This document shows positions 47,301 to 58,984 of a DNA stretch of 64,000 nucleotides, piece after piece; the stretch's first letter is position 1, and each line of letters starts with the position of its first letter. Source of the stretch: Mytilus edulis (taxonomy: Eukaryota; Mollusca; Bivalvia; Mytilida; Mytilidae); the NCBI RefSeq assembly GCF_963676685.1, contig NC_092350.1, positions 66,271,674 through 66,335,673 of the forward strand, written 5' to 3'. The translations under genes were made by a program, and so were the position numbers. The notes under the pieces were generated by a model. It searched no databases. It was not told the DNA's origin and worked only from the letters and a program-made list of their open reading frames with translations.

Positions 47301-50300
47301 ATTTTACTTATAAATGGACTTAGTTTTTCCACTAGTTAACATTACATTCACTTTGTGGTTACAGTTTTTAAAATTTCATTAACTTTCATAAACTATGCTT
47401 GACAGAGAAAATATTCATTTCTGTGTTTTTCTTCAATGACAAAACACTGTCATGACTGTGATACTCTAGTGTAAAGAGGGAATTGTGAAAAAAATGTGTA
47501 TCTTGACTTGTAGTTCAAAGTATGGAGACATGGCATAAAGAAAAAAATATTGCCACTAGAGAAAACGAAAGAAAGTAAAGAAGAGAAAATTAATTATTTT
47601 GATAGGGTATGTAAAACTTTTATAAAAGGCAATGGCAATGAAAAGTAAATATGCAAAAATAAAAAAAAATGGACTTCAATATTTTTTAATTACCTATCAA
47701 ATATTTAGAAAGAAAACACATTTTCATCTTAATTATACATGTATTATGAAAATAAGAAAGACTAGAGTAGCACAATGTTTTGTCAAGAAAAACACCGGAA
47801 GAAATATTTTGACTTTTAGCATGTGTAGATTAAACAAATAATTTCATAAGAATTTGTTTTCCAGCCAAGAAAACCATCAGGAACACTAGAAATGGCAGAA
47901 TATCTTGGATTTAATAGTTCTGATTCAGAACATGATGACTTGCTGTCTAAAATGAAAGGCTGTTTTAAATGTAAGATTGAGAAATCAACAGAGGACCAAA
48001 CATCATTTGATAGGTAAGAACAGGGATATATTACAATTGTACCATTACTTATCAACTGCTAAACATGTTATAGAATGCTGCTCAGAACATTTTTAATTAT
48101 TAGACAAAGATCTGTGAAAGGTTTTTTTTTATATCAAAATTATAGAAAGAAAGTAAGTCATACATATTATCATGATTAAATATACAAAAAAAGATCTCTA
48201 AAAAGAAAACACCATATAAATATATAGTCAACAAATAAACTTCTTCAAATAAATATGTAGTGGCTATTTAAAAAAGAATGTCTTTTGGAAAGATATGTTT
48301 AATAGAAGTTTAGTGAATATCATTTGAATTTATAAAGCTATTTTATTTTCAGTTATGTGAAGAACTTGAGTAAACTGAAGATAAACATGGAAAGAGTGGC
48401 AAAGGTTGTGCCAAACAGAGTATTCTCACTTGACATCCATCCCACCAACTCCAAACTAATAACAGCAGCAGGTGACAAGTGGGGTTTCTTAGGAATCTGG
48501 GATGTGGTGAGTTCATATGATTAACATTAGGTATACTGTGGATTCATTTATTTTTAATGGTAATAACTTTGGATTTAGGAAAAATTGTATTTCCGTAGAT
48601 ATTTGATTTTATGGTCTTGCAAAAGTCTGCATCCAAGTTCAAGAAAATTGTCAACTTTGTCTAATGTTATAAAATTTAGTAATACTAAGGCTTTTCTACC
48701 TCAGGCATAGATTACTTTAGCTGTATTTGGCAAAACTTTTAGGAATTTTGGTTCTCAATGCTCTTCAACTTCGTACTTTATTTGGCCTTTTTAACCTTTT
48801 TGGAATCGAGCGTCACTAATGAGTCTTTTGTAGACGAAACGCGCGTCTGGCGTATATACTAAATTTAGTCCTGGTATCTATGGTGAGTTTATTTAGTGGT
48901 TCACCTAAACCCATATGACATCTTTGAAATAAATGAAAAAAAATGAACCCACAATAATTCATGGAGATAGCAACTCTACAGTAGTTATTAGCAGTCTTGC
49001 AGAACAAGATTGCAGCAACCTTGCAACACATAATTAAAAAACCAACAAAACCTGAACATCACAGGGAGGCTATTCAGCCAAAGGCATAATCAGATGTATA
49101 TATCTAATCATATCTGTTTCATTCTTATTTTGACCATTTTCATTTTGTGCTAAAAAAAGAGTTTTGTGGGTACAGGTTAACCACGAATTCAAAAAACTCT
49201 ACATTAGAGAATCAAAAAGGATCAAAATTAATCTTGCAAATCCTAAGGCAATACATGTTCATGAGACCACATCAGACACCAAACATCCAACCTTGTGTGG
49301 TTACTTCTCAAATGCAAGAAAGGAAATTAAGCAACTCAGGTTCTTGTATCTATTGAATATTTAACTACTGAAACTGATTATAATCCAACTTATTTTGTAA
49401 TTTCAGACGGCAGGAAGAGAGTTCCAGACAGATGGCGTTGTTGTGTATGTACCACATTCTCGACCAATCAATTGCCTAAAATTCTCACTACATAAACCAA
49501 ATCAGTTGTATTCCTGTAGTTATGATGGAACAGTAAGATGTTGGGATCTACAGAAAGGGGTCTTTCAGGAGGTTTGTTCTTTTTAAAAAGAAGATGGAAA
49601 AATCTTGTCATGTTTTGAAATTATATATTTCTAGTAATTTTCTGGCCTATTATACATGGAACCTTGTTTTTTTAATAATTTGCACAATTTTATTTTTAAA
49701 CACCTTATATAGAAAAAAGAAGATGTGGTATGATTACTAATGAGACAACTCTCCACAAGAGACCAAATGGCACAGAAATTAACAGTTATAGGTCACCTTA
49801 TAGCCTTCAACAATGAGCAAAGCCCATACAGCCTGGTCGGATACCATTTTATTCTCACATGTATATATCATAGCACCAAAGTATTTTGAGAATTTTTTTG
49901 CTGAACTAGTATATATTGATAAAGAATGGTTTTTCACTAAAAATTAAATAGGACTTTACTCAAGACTGATACCAAAATTTTCTGATAGGTGCTGATTGTT
50001 TTAGTGATTTTGGTGAGGTTAGTGTTGCTCAGTCTTAAGTTTTTATCCTAAAGATAACTCAGTCCATCCGTATGTTGTAGGGAGTAAGAAATGTTTACAT
50101 TGGCCATGAACATGATGAAGCCACTTCCTGTTTGTAAATTGTTGTTCAACTGCAGCTTGATGATGTTCAGTGGTAGCAAGTAAGCAATTTTTACATTCAC
50201 TGTCCAGCCGTTTCCTGTGTGCTGTGAGTTAGAAATTGTACATCGAAAATTCATGTCAAAGTTGTCTTGCCTTCAATGAAGTAGAATGATCAATATAAAT

Positions 50301-53300
50301 ACTTCAGCATACATTCAACCTCAGGCAATTACACTGTGTGACACAGGTCCATATATTGGATTAATCTATGTTTTCTTAACAGAGTTGTAATGAACATGTT
50401 CAAATATTTAGGGGCTCAGAACGATGATTTATTCCACACCTGATGAGGTACTGTTGAAGAGTTTTGACTTTATGACAGCAGATACATTACTAGTGGCCCA
50501 ACAAGATGGTTGTATTGCTTTGGTAGACACCAGGACTTCTAGGTAAATACACATATAAAAATGATTAATCGTACTGAAATTATGTAACAATATTTCTACA
50601 TAATGGTATTTCTTCCAGCATTTGTTTCTCCTTCCCTGTTTCAAAAAATAACAATATTATGAGAGAAAAATCTGTGACCAAATTCTGTTTATTTCTTTCT
50701 TTTCACTGATATAAGATGTGGTATGAGTGCCAATGAGACAACTCTTCATCCAAGTCACAGTTTGTAAAAGTAAACCATTATAGGTCTAAGTACACTCTTT
50801 TGTCTACAAAAGGTTCTTGATAGTCTGAAATTGAAATCATACCACATATTTAAGGTGGTACCCAACACCTAAACTAAAATTAATTTGGTTCGTTTAATTT
50901 TCTTCAAATCTTGACAAAATATTTACTTTGACCCTTTGATAAAAATATAAAAATTTTAAAAAATTGAACCAACCGTTTAATCAGAAAAATTACACTGGTT
51001 ATATAACAGTTTGGCAAACACTTATTTTGATCATTGAAAAGCTTAATATTCCCTTAACAACACAACGTCTTTAAAACAATCTGATGATTTTACAGAGTTA
51101 TCTCCCTGTAGTGTTAGGTACCACCTTAAATCAATAGAAATATTTCAAAAAATGTGATTTAGAAATTTGTTAGATCCTATTTAATGTATATGTTAAACAA
51201 TATTATTATTATAGAATGATATTCTCTGATTTTCTTTTTACAAATTGGTGTGCATGTTGTACCATACATGTACTTCTCTGACTCAAGAAAATTATTGTAT
51301 TGAAAATAACACAAGATGCAGGAGATGTTTGAATCAGTCTTTTCTACCTACCACTTTACAAAGGGAAATAATTCAATTCACACTATTTTCTTAATTTGAG
51401 ATTTCAGTTTTCAAATTTAAAACAATCTTCACATTATTTTTCATTTATGTTCCATGCATATGGACTCCTCTGAGTTTATAATACACTCTGCATGTTTTTC
51501 CTTGTTGGGAATAAATAATTGGTTACTAGCTGTGTAAAGTAACTTTTATTATACTACATATAAAATAGAAATTTTTTCACTCTGAATTATTTTATCATTT
51601 TAGAAGTACTGCAGAAAACTTGTACCAATTACACCAGAAATCTCTACGTTCTGTCAGCGTACATCCTGTCCAGGATAACATATTTTGTACCAGTAGTACA
51701 GACACGTAAGTATACTTAAAAATTATGGGTGAAAATTACTTAAATATGAAAAAAGAAGATGTGGTATGATTGCCAATGAGACAACTCTCCACAAGAGACC
51801 AAAATGGCACAAAAATTAACAACTAAAGGTAATTGAACAGCCTTCAACAATGAGCAAAGGCCGTACCGCATAGTCGGCTATAAAAGGCCCAGAAAAATGA
51901 CAATGTAAAAGTATTCGAACGAGAAAACTTATGGCCTTATTTATGTACAAAAAATAAATGTTGTCCTTTATCAGGCAACAAATAATTAAATCTACATTAT
52001 AACTGTGCTAGTTTTATATGCAATTTGTTAGTTATTCCTACCTTTACCCCTTCACTAAGTAGTTTGATAAAAACCTATTTTGCTGGTAGATGAATAGAAC
52101 ATTTATCATGTTTATCATAGAACCCAAACAGCTTTTTGGTCTATGATTTCAAATATATTTAAAAAAACAAAAAGAAACCATGGGAAAACTTTTTATTTTC
52201 TTAATTAAGTCAAACACAAAGGTACAAATGTATTGTATATTGTTGTTAAACTGCAAATTTCATGGTATATTTTTAGCACTGTTTGTATATGGGATTTGAG
52301 GAAGCTGAAAGAGAAAGGAAAAAGCCAATCTTTAGATGAATTAAGTCATGATAAATCAATAAACAGTGCGTACTTCTCACCAGTGACAGGAAAGTACATT
52401 CTATCAACATCTCTTGATGACAGAATAAGGTATGTAAATACTAGTACCAAACTATATCAGTATTATTGATCTTATTGTTATCATTGTTCTTATTGGTTCC
52501 CAGGGATCCTTAGGCGTGGGTCTCATTGGGGTCTAAGTGTGTCGCGGGATTGCCAATTTTTTGTAAGCGTGACGCGTGAAAGTCAAAATATTGTGTCGTG
52601 AAAACAGGAAATGAGGTCTAGTGGGACCCGTGAAATGACAAAAAAAATGAGAATTGCTTACGTACATAGTGTAAGCGGGATACCGGAATCTGACAAAACA
52701 GTAAGGGGGATCCGGGATCAGAACCCCCCAATGAGAACCCCTTAGGCCTCATGATTTGGAACCCAACTGACTACATTTTTTCCTTGTAAAAGTTGAGATA
52801 TGTAGGTCTTATTAAAACCAAAAAACAATAAAATAGTGCGCAGTACTTCATGTTTTGGAAATTTCTTAATTAACAACCGGTTTCTTAGTTCTGTCTGTCT
52901 TCTATTAACTCGGTTCTGCTCCACAACCTGGGGTTTAACGAATTGCAATTCTAGAATTTGAATGTTGAAGTCTGTTAAAACTCAACTCCATAAATAAATC
53001 GTTGTCTACTAAGTCTAGATGAGGGTTCTACTCCATTTATAAATTGTTGTTGGGTGATATTTTTTTTTCGTGTTAAATTATAATCTATTATCATTTTACA
53101 TTCTCAAATGAAGGTCAATAGTTTGAATTTTTTTATGGCATTAACAATTAATCAGAACTATTTTTGTACATTTCAGAATATTTAACAGTGAAAATCTCTC
53201 TAGTTGTAAAAAAGAACACAGCATTGTGTAAGTTTGTTATACTTGGATGTGTTGTCTTTAGATATACAAAAGGTTTATAAACCAAACAACTTTTTCCATT

Positions 53301-54954
53301 AAATTTGATTTAAGAGATATACTGTACATGATGTTCGACTTACAAATATTCTTTGGTGTAAGATTTTGTGTGATTTAAAAAGTTTCAGGCACATGATGTT
53401 ATATTTTCCTCCTTTTAAAGAATTACCGTATTTATTCTATTTAAAGCCCCCCTTCTAATTAACGCCCCCCGAACGGAAAGCGTGCATTCAGAACTTTTGA
53501 CTTCTAATAAACGCCCCCATTTTGTAGTTAAAAAAATAAAATTGAAACTTATCCATTACAATATTGCTAAGACATCGACCCGGTCACTCAGAAACATGAA
53601 ACGGAAAATCAATAATGCCCATGTTTTAATCCACTCTGATAATCCAACACAGTGTGAACAAGTTCCAAAAATAGATCTGTCAGTTACACAGTACGCTGTT
53701 GAAATTATGTTCCATTGATGTGCACACTTGTTCATTCGAAAATTTAAACAAATTATTTGATGAGGTCACATTCCTGATAAACGCTATTTATAGATTATGG
53801 AGACAATAAGAAACATGTGTATGTTACTATAGTCTGTTTCAACAAAATTCAGGTAAAGGTCAATGAAGTAAGGTACGAAATTTGTTTCTCTAATTGACGC
53901 CCCCCTTTCGGAAATTGTCTGGACTCTTCGCCCCCGGGGCGTTTATTAGAATAAATACGGTATGCTTAATTTGAATCATCAATTTGTAATGACATAATTT
54001 AAGATAGAGAGGAAAAAAACCCAGTATAGACCTTGTATAACAAGGAAATTTAAAAAAGAACAGGAGTGTATTAGACTGTAAATGTTTAAGAATCCTTAAT
54101 GTTACATTGCAGACATGATAATCATACAGGCAGATGGCTGACAGGTTTTAGAGCTAATTGGCACCCTACAAGAGAAGACCTGTTTACTGTGGGCAGCATG
54201 TCAAGACCAAGACAGGTAGAAAATAAAAAAAAATTGTTTAGTCTGCAGCATTATTCACAGAAAGGAAACATAGAGAACCTACATTACAACAATGTTGAGT
54301 ATCATTTGGAAAATACTGTAAAGTTTTTTCTTCATTTACACTACTAAGATAATATGGTTCAATGTGCAAGCCAGCATGATGTCAAAATGAAGAATTCAAG
54401 AATTCAACTGTATCTACACCTTAGAAGGACAATGGTGTTCTTAAAAATGACAGCCTGCCATGCCCTTTTGTTTTCCACATAAATAATATTACAAATTTAA
54501 AGTTGGGGTCGAATCTGATACTGATACCAATAATAATAGTATTTGTTACATGTCTCCGTTTTAAGTACCTCTGCAGCAAGAAAACCAAGACAGACTCAAA
54601 CAGAAGGGTTTTGATGCACCTAACAATTAACAAGAACAAAACTTAATCAGATGACATTATATATAGCATAATTACTGTAATTCAATCATAAAACCACAAT
54701 GTCTTTTTTTTTTATGATAAATGGAAAGTTATCTACAAACACATGACGAATTATACAAATTTTGATTCAGTGAATTTCATTTTAAATTAATATATATTTT
54801 GTAGATTGATGTATATGGTGTTAATGGCAGAAAGGTGTTAGCAATGAAAGACGAAGAATACCTTGGATCTGTATGTTCATTAACTGTACTTGGACGTAAC
54901 CAGGACGTTATGGTTGGAGCTAACTCCAGTGGAAAGTTACATGTATTTAAATAA
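38329..54954 (+). CDS. WD repeat-containing protein 76 (Cmr1-type WD40), 15 exons
   Basis: Exons: 38329-38412, 42452-42634, 43119-43199, 44772-44848, 46545-46662, 47514-47606, 47865-48013, 48353-48506, 49407-49571, 50412-50542, 51604-51705, 52277-52429, 53177-53227, 54113-54215, 54805-54954. All joins keep frame with GT-AG sites, giving 597 residues, close to the vertebrate WDR76 length. An in-frame stop 42 bp upstream fixes the start. Residues 1-261 are lysine-rich and low in complexity, apart from a typical RRASLRIAKMDPDG segment. From about 262 a WD40 propeller follows: KVVPNRVFSLDIHP, AAGDKWGFLGIWD, VRCWD near 359, VCIWDLRK at 447-454, the signature HDNHTGRWLTGFRANWHP, and the last blade ending GKLHVFK. 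WDLR at 450-453 fits the WDxR box used to bind DDB1. The family acts in the nucleus at chromatin and DNA damage sites and as a CUL4-DDB1 substrate receptor. An extra exon in the 4-kb first intron cannot be excluded. Confidence 0.93.
38805..40023. mobile_element. Nested TIR transposon, 1219 bp
   Basis: Ends CAGTGTTCCAGCTAGG and the inverse CCTAGCTGGAACACTG, flanked by ACCCT on both sides (38,800-38,804 and 40,024-40,028). It inserted into the larger element, so it is the younger of the two. The end sequence fits hAT elements. There is no intact transposase, and the right end is GC-rich (AGGGCGCC repeats). Confidence 0.8.
40118..40260 (+). repeat. SINE core-like segment inside the larger transposon
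   Basis: GTTTCTTTCCGAGTACTTCG followed by GCTTCCTCCACCATAATAAC resembles the central region of the tRNA-SINE at 46,745-46,925 (CTCTGGGCACTCCGGCTACA). Probably an older SINE carried along with the transposon. Confidence 0.4.
40395..40416. repeat. ATAC microsatellite
   Basis: TACATACATACATACAT, inside the 2.2-kb transposon. Confidence 0.8.
41326..41492. repeat. Near-perfect long hairpin, intron 1 of WDR76
   Basis: AAAAGATAAAATAAGCTACG and the following 45 bp are repeated in inverted form at 41,424-41,492 with very few changes around a short loop. A young foldback element; its transcript would form a strong hairpin within the pre-mRNA. Confidence 0.85.
41626..41846. repeat. MITE with GGTTAGTTTGCCCAAAC ends
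   Basis: Left end GGTTAGTTTGCCCAAACGCT and right end GGGTAGGGTTTGGGCAAACC are inverted copies. ACCTACCC phrases recur inside. It lies in WDR76 intron 1. Confidence 0.65.
42030..42085 (+). repeat. SINE-like fragment
   Basis: Short copy starting at AGAAGATGCGGTATAATTGT; the 3' portion is missing. Confidence 0.65.
43497..44068. mobile_element. TIR element, about 570 bp, intron 3 of WDR76
   Basis: GTCACACCTTACCGGATAGC at the left and the inverse GCTATCTGTTAAGGTGTGAC at the right bound the element. The interior is a string of short related phrases (ATCCGTTTTAT, AACGGACA, CGTCCAGTAGAAGTCCG twice), which creates a misleading open frame at 43,740-43,988. Confidence 0.75.
44405..44575 (-). mobile_element. 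3' tail of the reverse-transcriptase element, inverted
   Basis: Reverse complement of the tail found after the reverse-transcriptase frame (GAGGGACGAAAGATAC, CCATGGCTAAAAATGAAAAA). Confidence 0.75.
44990..45790. repeat. Tandem repeat array of about 120-150-bp units, intron 4 of WDR76
   Basis: Begins TACGACCGCCAAAAAAATTT. Units carry TTTCCAGACAATAACTTGTG, a GAATGGATCTCT phrase, an AGGTTCCAT phrase and a GGCCAAAAAGGGCCAAAAAC phrase. The related array at 59,836-60,910 has the same lead-in and a similar ending (TTGCACAGTATTGCACAATAG). Confidence 0.8.
46745..46925 (+). repeat. tRNA-derived SINE, intron 5 of WDR76
   Basis: A tRNA-like B box (GAGTTCGAATCCCGC at 46,765) is followed by a body with TTTCTCTGGGCACTCCGGCT and CAATAAAAACTGGCTGCCAT. 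The A box is not clear, so the 5' end is decayed. The body resembles the widespread mollusc SINEs. Not a functional tRNA gene. Confidence 0.65.
48534..49010. mobile_element. Composite repeat with inverted ends, intron 8 of WDR76
   Basis: TACTGTGGATTCATTTATTT at the left is roughly inverted at 48,940-48,960 (AATGAACCCACAATAATTCA). Inside lies a second repeat with a hammerhead-like motif. The two may be separate insertions. Confidence 0.5.
48810..48854 (+). ncRNA. Degenerate type I hammerhead ribozyme motif
   Basis: Stem I GCGTCA, core CTAATGA, stem II GTC with a 7-nt loop and GAC, intact GAAA, minimal stem III CGCGCG, cleavage triplet GTC, stem I return TGGCGT (pairs with GCGTCA, allowing G-U pairs). 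Only the core base G5 is changed (CUGANGA to CUAAUGA), which should abolish cleavage. It is otherwise a better hammerhead than the copy at 22,472, and both share the upstream phrase TGCTCTTCAACTT. Both are therefore members of one family. Confidence 0.68.
49712..49850 (+). repeat. SINE-like dispersed repeat, intron 9 of WDR76
   Basis: Starts AGAAGATGTGGTATGATTAC and includes TAACAGTTATAGGTCACCTT; close to the family pattern. Confidence 0.75.
50712..50800 (+). repeat. SINE-like dispersed repeat, truncated
   Basis: The 5' portion only (GATGTGGTATGAGTGCCAAT and AAGTAAACCATTATAGGTCT). Confidence 0.7.
50851..51128. mobile_element. MITE, 278 bp, intron 10 of WDR76
   Basis: Ends TAAGGTGGTACCCAACAC and GTGTTAGGTACCACCTTA are inverted repeats. 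Internal CTGATGATTTTACAGAGTTA resembles the element at 9273-9490. Confidence 0.75.
51752..51960 (+). repeat. SINE-like dispersed repeat, intron 11 of WDR76
   Basis: A fuller copy with AGAAGATGTGGTATGATTGC, the GAGCAAAGGCCGTACCGCAT segment and the GAACGAGAAAACTTATGGCC segment. Confidence 0.8.
52490..52745 (-). repeat. Dispersed repeat, inverted copy of 28,050-28,275
   Basis: See the plus-strand copy. Bounded here by the inverted phrases CCTTAGGCGTGGGTCTCATT and AATGAGAACCCCTTAGGCCT. Confidence 0.7.
53426..53960. mobile_element. MITE with TA target duplication, intron 13 of WDR76
   Basis: Ends CCGTATTTATTCTATTTAAA and the inverse of CCGTATTTATTCTAATAAAC are flanked by TA on both sides, as in Tc1/mariner-type elements. 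CGCCCCC runs lie just inside each end. An open frame at 53,482-53,718 lies wholly inside and is probably incidental. Confidence 0.75.
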
Positions 54955-55300
54955 TGATGAAAGCTTGTTAAATTACACGGGTTAACTGTTATTTTTCATA
55001 TACACAAGTTATATTTTACAAGTTCTACAATCTGTTTAATACATAATGCATATTACTGAAGATGATTCTAAAGTTATGATTTTTTTAACAGGAAAAATAA
55101 GTCAACTTGTTCAACAAACTGGTTTACTGCTTCAAACATTTTCTAAAATAGGAACCAGCTATTTAAATATAATGTGTAATCTAAAAGTAGCAGTTCTTTT
55201 TGGTGAAATGAGACTTGAAACAAAGAATACTTGTAATCTTACTGTTCTGTGTACTTTTTATGGTATAAGGGATTATACTTCAGGGTGATAATTATAATAA

Positions 55301-55567
55301 GGGATCATAGATATTTTCACATGTGGAAGCTCCAAGCATGCTTGGAGCTATTTACATAGACTCTTCTCAGCTGTTTATGTGACAATGATTATCACAATTA
55401 GTGATTACTTTCCTTTTTATAGAAGTGGTTTTAGATTCGATTGACATCTTAATGGATCATGATAATTATTGTCACATAAACTGCTGAGAAGAGCCTGCTT
55501 AAAAAGCTCTGAACATCCTCTGTGAATGCTCAGAGCTTAATCATCAGAATAAATCTATGATCCCTAT
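55301..55567. mobile_element. Foldback MITE just 3' of WDR76
   Basis: Outer inverted pair GGGATCATAGAT / ATCTATGATCCC and inner pair CTCTTCTCAGC-GTTTATGTGACAAT and its inverse. About 350 bp after the stop codon, so it may lie within the 3' UTR. Confidence 0.7.
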
Positions 55568-55991
55568 AGGTAAATGCATGCCAGTTTCTCCTCAAATTTC
55601 TTATGTTAAAGATTTTGCACAATAATACTTTTATTCCTCTGGTAGGATAACATTGATAGTAAACCAGTTTGTTCAACAAGTTGAATTACCTCCCCTGTCA
55701 GAAATTAGAAGAAGTAGAATTAACTTTAAAGTTATAGAGATAGGTTATATCTTAATTATTACTTACAGTGTTATTTTATATACCTTTGAGTTCAAGAAGC
55801 TATATTTTCTTGAGTGAATATTTCATTATGAAAATGGACAGTTCACTAATATTGAGGTTTTCATGTTACTTGGTTTTGTAAAATAGAATGTTGTTTTCAT
55901 TTCATATTTTCAAACATTGTTCCATTTGTGTTTGTTTATCAAAACCATTTTGAAATATAAGTTATAAAAACATTGTATAAGTAGATTTTTA

Positions 55992-56253
55992 TGCCCCACC
56001 TACGATAGTAGAAGGGCATTATGTTTTCTGGTCTGTGCGACCGTCTGTCCCGCTTCAGGTTAAAGTTTTTGGTCAAGGTAGTTTTTGATGAAGTTGAAGT
56101 CCAATCAACTTGAAACTTAGTACAAATGTTCCCTATGATATGATCTTTCTAATTTTAATGCCTAATTATATTTTTTACCCATTTTCACAGTCCATTGAAC
56201 ATGTAAAATGATAGTGCGAGTGGGGCATCCGTGTACTTTGGACACATTCTTGT
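55992..56253 (+). repeat. Dispersed repeat 'ATGCCCCACCTACGATAGTA'
   Basis: Starts ATGCCCCACCTACGATAGTA and ends GTGGGGCATCCGTGTACTTT with GGACACATTCTTG. A longer copy lies at 57,266-57,722. The first and last parts contain the inverse pair GCCCCAC / GTGGGGC. Confidence 0.8.
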
Positions 56254-56603
56254 TTTATTATCAAAGCAGTTACACATTCACTGTTATTATACCATTTATA
56301 AAGAGTTATTTCATAGAGGTTCAAATTTGCATTTAATAATGAAAGGACCAGGTTATCAAAATTTTCAGAGAAGAGACCTCTAAACATGCTAAAAGAAACC
56401 AATTTTCTTGTAGAATGGTAGGTCTTCATCTTATGTAATTTAAAAATGAAAAGTCATCTCCCAATGCAAAAAGGACAGATCCCTGACCTCAGACCCACAC
56501 TAAATTGAACCCCTGTGATATGGTATGAGAAAAAAATCATTTATGTGACAGGATCATGCATGATAAAACAAAGAAGCCAGTTATTTTATCTATGTATATA
56601 ATA

Positions 56604-56801
56604 CTGTAAATTCAGAAATTATTGTGTGCATTTATAATTGCAATTTTGTCATTTTAGACTAAAATGCAATTAAAATGTTTGCGATTTTGAGAAAAATCCT
56701 GTTCGAATTATTCATATAAAAAATTTGAAAATGCAAGTTTTAATTATTGCAATTATAACCCTGGCCTGTCGCATACATTGCAATAATTTCTGAATTTACA
56801 G
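56604..56801. mobile_element. MITE, 198 bp, perfect 21-bp TIRs
   Basis: CTGTAAATTCAGAAATTATT is inverted exactly at the right end. The interior has a second AT-rich foldback (GCAATTATAAATGC-like). Non-coding. Confidence 0.85.
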
Positions 56802-57265
56802 TTAACATCAATGTCTTTAAAATTTTTATGTGTAAATGTCAGAGTATATAATGTGTTCATATGAAAACAGAAAAGATTATTCTGTTGAAATGGTGCTATG
56901 TGTGCTCAAAACACCAAATCCAGTTATTTTATTGGTTGAATTTAAGTACAATAAGCATATTCTAAATGTTTATGACTGCAAAGCCAGAGCATATCAAGTC
57001 AGTTCCTGGATTGATCTGTAGATTGTAACTACATCTTTTGATTTTGACAGATAGGGCTTTTTGAATTAAAATTTCATATTCATTACATGCACCAAGTTTA
57101 TAGTGGCTACCAAAAGTCCAGCACTGATTAGTTTTTCATAGTTGAATTATTTTAGTAGTTAGAATCTCACACCAAATTGTATTCTGAAAATATTTCTAAT
57201 GAAGGGACAAACAAGTTTGAAATACTGTTTGTGAGTACTTTATACCACATATAGTTGGGTTTTTT

Positions 57266-57722
57266 ATGCCCCACCTACGATAGTAGAGGGGCATTATGTT
57301 TTCTGGTCTGTGCCTCCGTTTGTCGTTCTTCTGTTCGTTCGTTCCTCCGACTTGAGGTTAAAGTTTTTGGTCAAGGTAGTTTTTGATGAAGTTGAAGTCC
57401 AATCCACTTGAAACTTAGTACACATATTCCCCATGATATGATCTTTCTAATATTAATGCCAAATTATAGTTTTGACCCCAATTTCATTGTCAACTGAACA
57501 TAGAAAATGAAAGTGCGAAGTTCAGGTTAAAGTTTTTGGTCAAGGTAGTTTTTGATGAAGTTAGAGTCACAACTACTTGAAACTTAGTACACATGTTCCC
57601 TATGATATGATCTTTCTAATTTTAATTCCAAATTAAAGTTTTGACCCCAATTCCACGGTCCACTGAACATGGAAAATTATAGTGCGAGTGGGGCATCCGT
57701 GTACTATGGACACATTCTTGTT
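57266..57722 (+). repeat. Dispersed repeat 'ATGCCCCACCTACGATAGTA', long copy with internal duplication
   Basis: Same ends as 55,992-56,253. The internal segment GGTTAAAGTTTTTGGTCAAG to TGATCTTTCTAAT appears twice here (about 57,356 and 57,526), so this copy holds two tandem units and the other one. Confidence 0.8.
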
Positions 57723-58960
57723 TTTCATGCAAAAGTGTTTTTATCTTTTTTAGTAATCTGTGTATTGGTTAAAACTCCTGCAATATATCATAAATCTGCA
57801 TTGCTTAAATTTTCAGAAATATAATATTGATACAATACCATTTCTGCAGACTTTAGGTATATTGTATTGTACATGTGTATACATATTTCATTTTAAGAGG
57901 TTTTATTTTCTCAGGGAAAATTTTATATGTGAATATTTTTATTTTGTTTTATGTGTATATTGCTTATAAAAGAGAGCCAAGATAAAAAGAGATAATCATT
58001 TAGTATGGAGGTAGAAATCTCTCAAGATCATCAAATCAATCAATAAATTCCAATTCATATATGTTAGCAATGAGTTTATTTCGTAGAACATTTCATTCAC
58101 TTATCACTGTTGAAGAATTGTGCTATATTGAGAGAACATTAGAAGTTGGAAAAATGTTTGAAAAGATATTTTTTGCTAATTTTGCAAAGATGATAGCAAC
58201 AAAAGATTATGTTTCAAATTGTGAATTTTAATGCAAAATTACATATTATGTGTGGTTGAAATATACATTGCATTTAAAAACACTATTGAAAGTACTTTGT
58301 AAATGTAGAAGTACAATATGTGTAACTAAATTACACTGATGACCCTCAATTTTCAGTAATTTTCTGCTCAAAATAATTTATATTTAGAAAGAGTAATTTA
58401 ATTTGATTATTTGAGAGTTTATGGAGACAAATAGAACTACACAAATTTGTTCAATCTTACCATAAGCACAACCACACTTGTAGAACTGAATACAAACAAT
58501 TTATTTCAATGGTATTTTTAAATATGGTGTACATTTATTAAACTTAGTATCAATTGAACATGTTATTATGATAGATCTGAGCTATGTTTATTTTGATAAT
58601 AAGTAGTGATAGCACGATGCAATTACAGTTATAAGAAGAAGAAAAAACATTCCAACATCATACTGACTTAATTATTATTTCTTTGCACATGATATTCCAG
58701 AATATGCTTTTCTTTTCAAAAATGTCATGATAAATGCATGAAATGCATTTGCTAGCTAACCGCTTTAATGAGAGGTTGGCACAGGAGTTAATTCATTCTT
58801 CTCTGATTTAAAAGAACAGCATTATGATTTGAATGAAAGATTACAAAAAAAAAGAATCATGTAACTAAGAATATCAGAAGACTCTTGTAAAACTGCAAAT
58901 TTGAAATTACTCTTCAATATGTATGACATATTTGCCACCAGAATTTAAGAAAGCAACGGC
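57723..58960. other. Gene-free AT-rich stretch
   Basis: I see no coding exon with splice signals, no tRNA-like sequence and no clear inverted repeat. Open frames are short and AT-driven. Confidence 0.45.
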
Positions 58961-58984
58961 CTTAATTATTTGAATAAAGCTTTA

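Noticed and set aside
53482-53718. 78-codon open frame in WDR76 intron 13
   Set aside because: It lies wholly inside a TA-flanked MITE and has no protein-like features.
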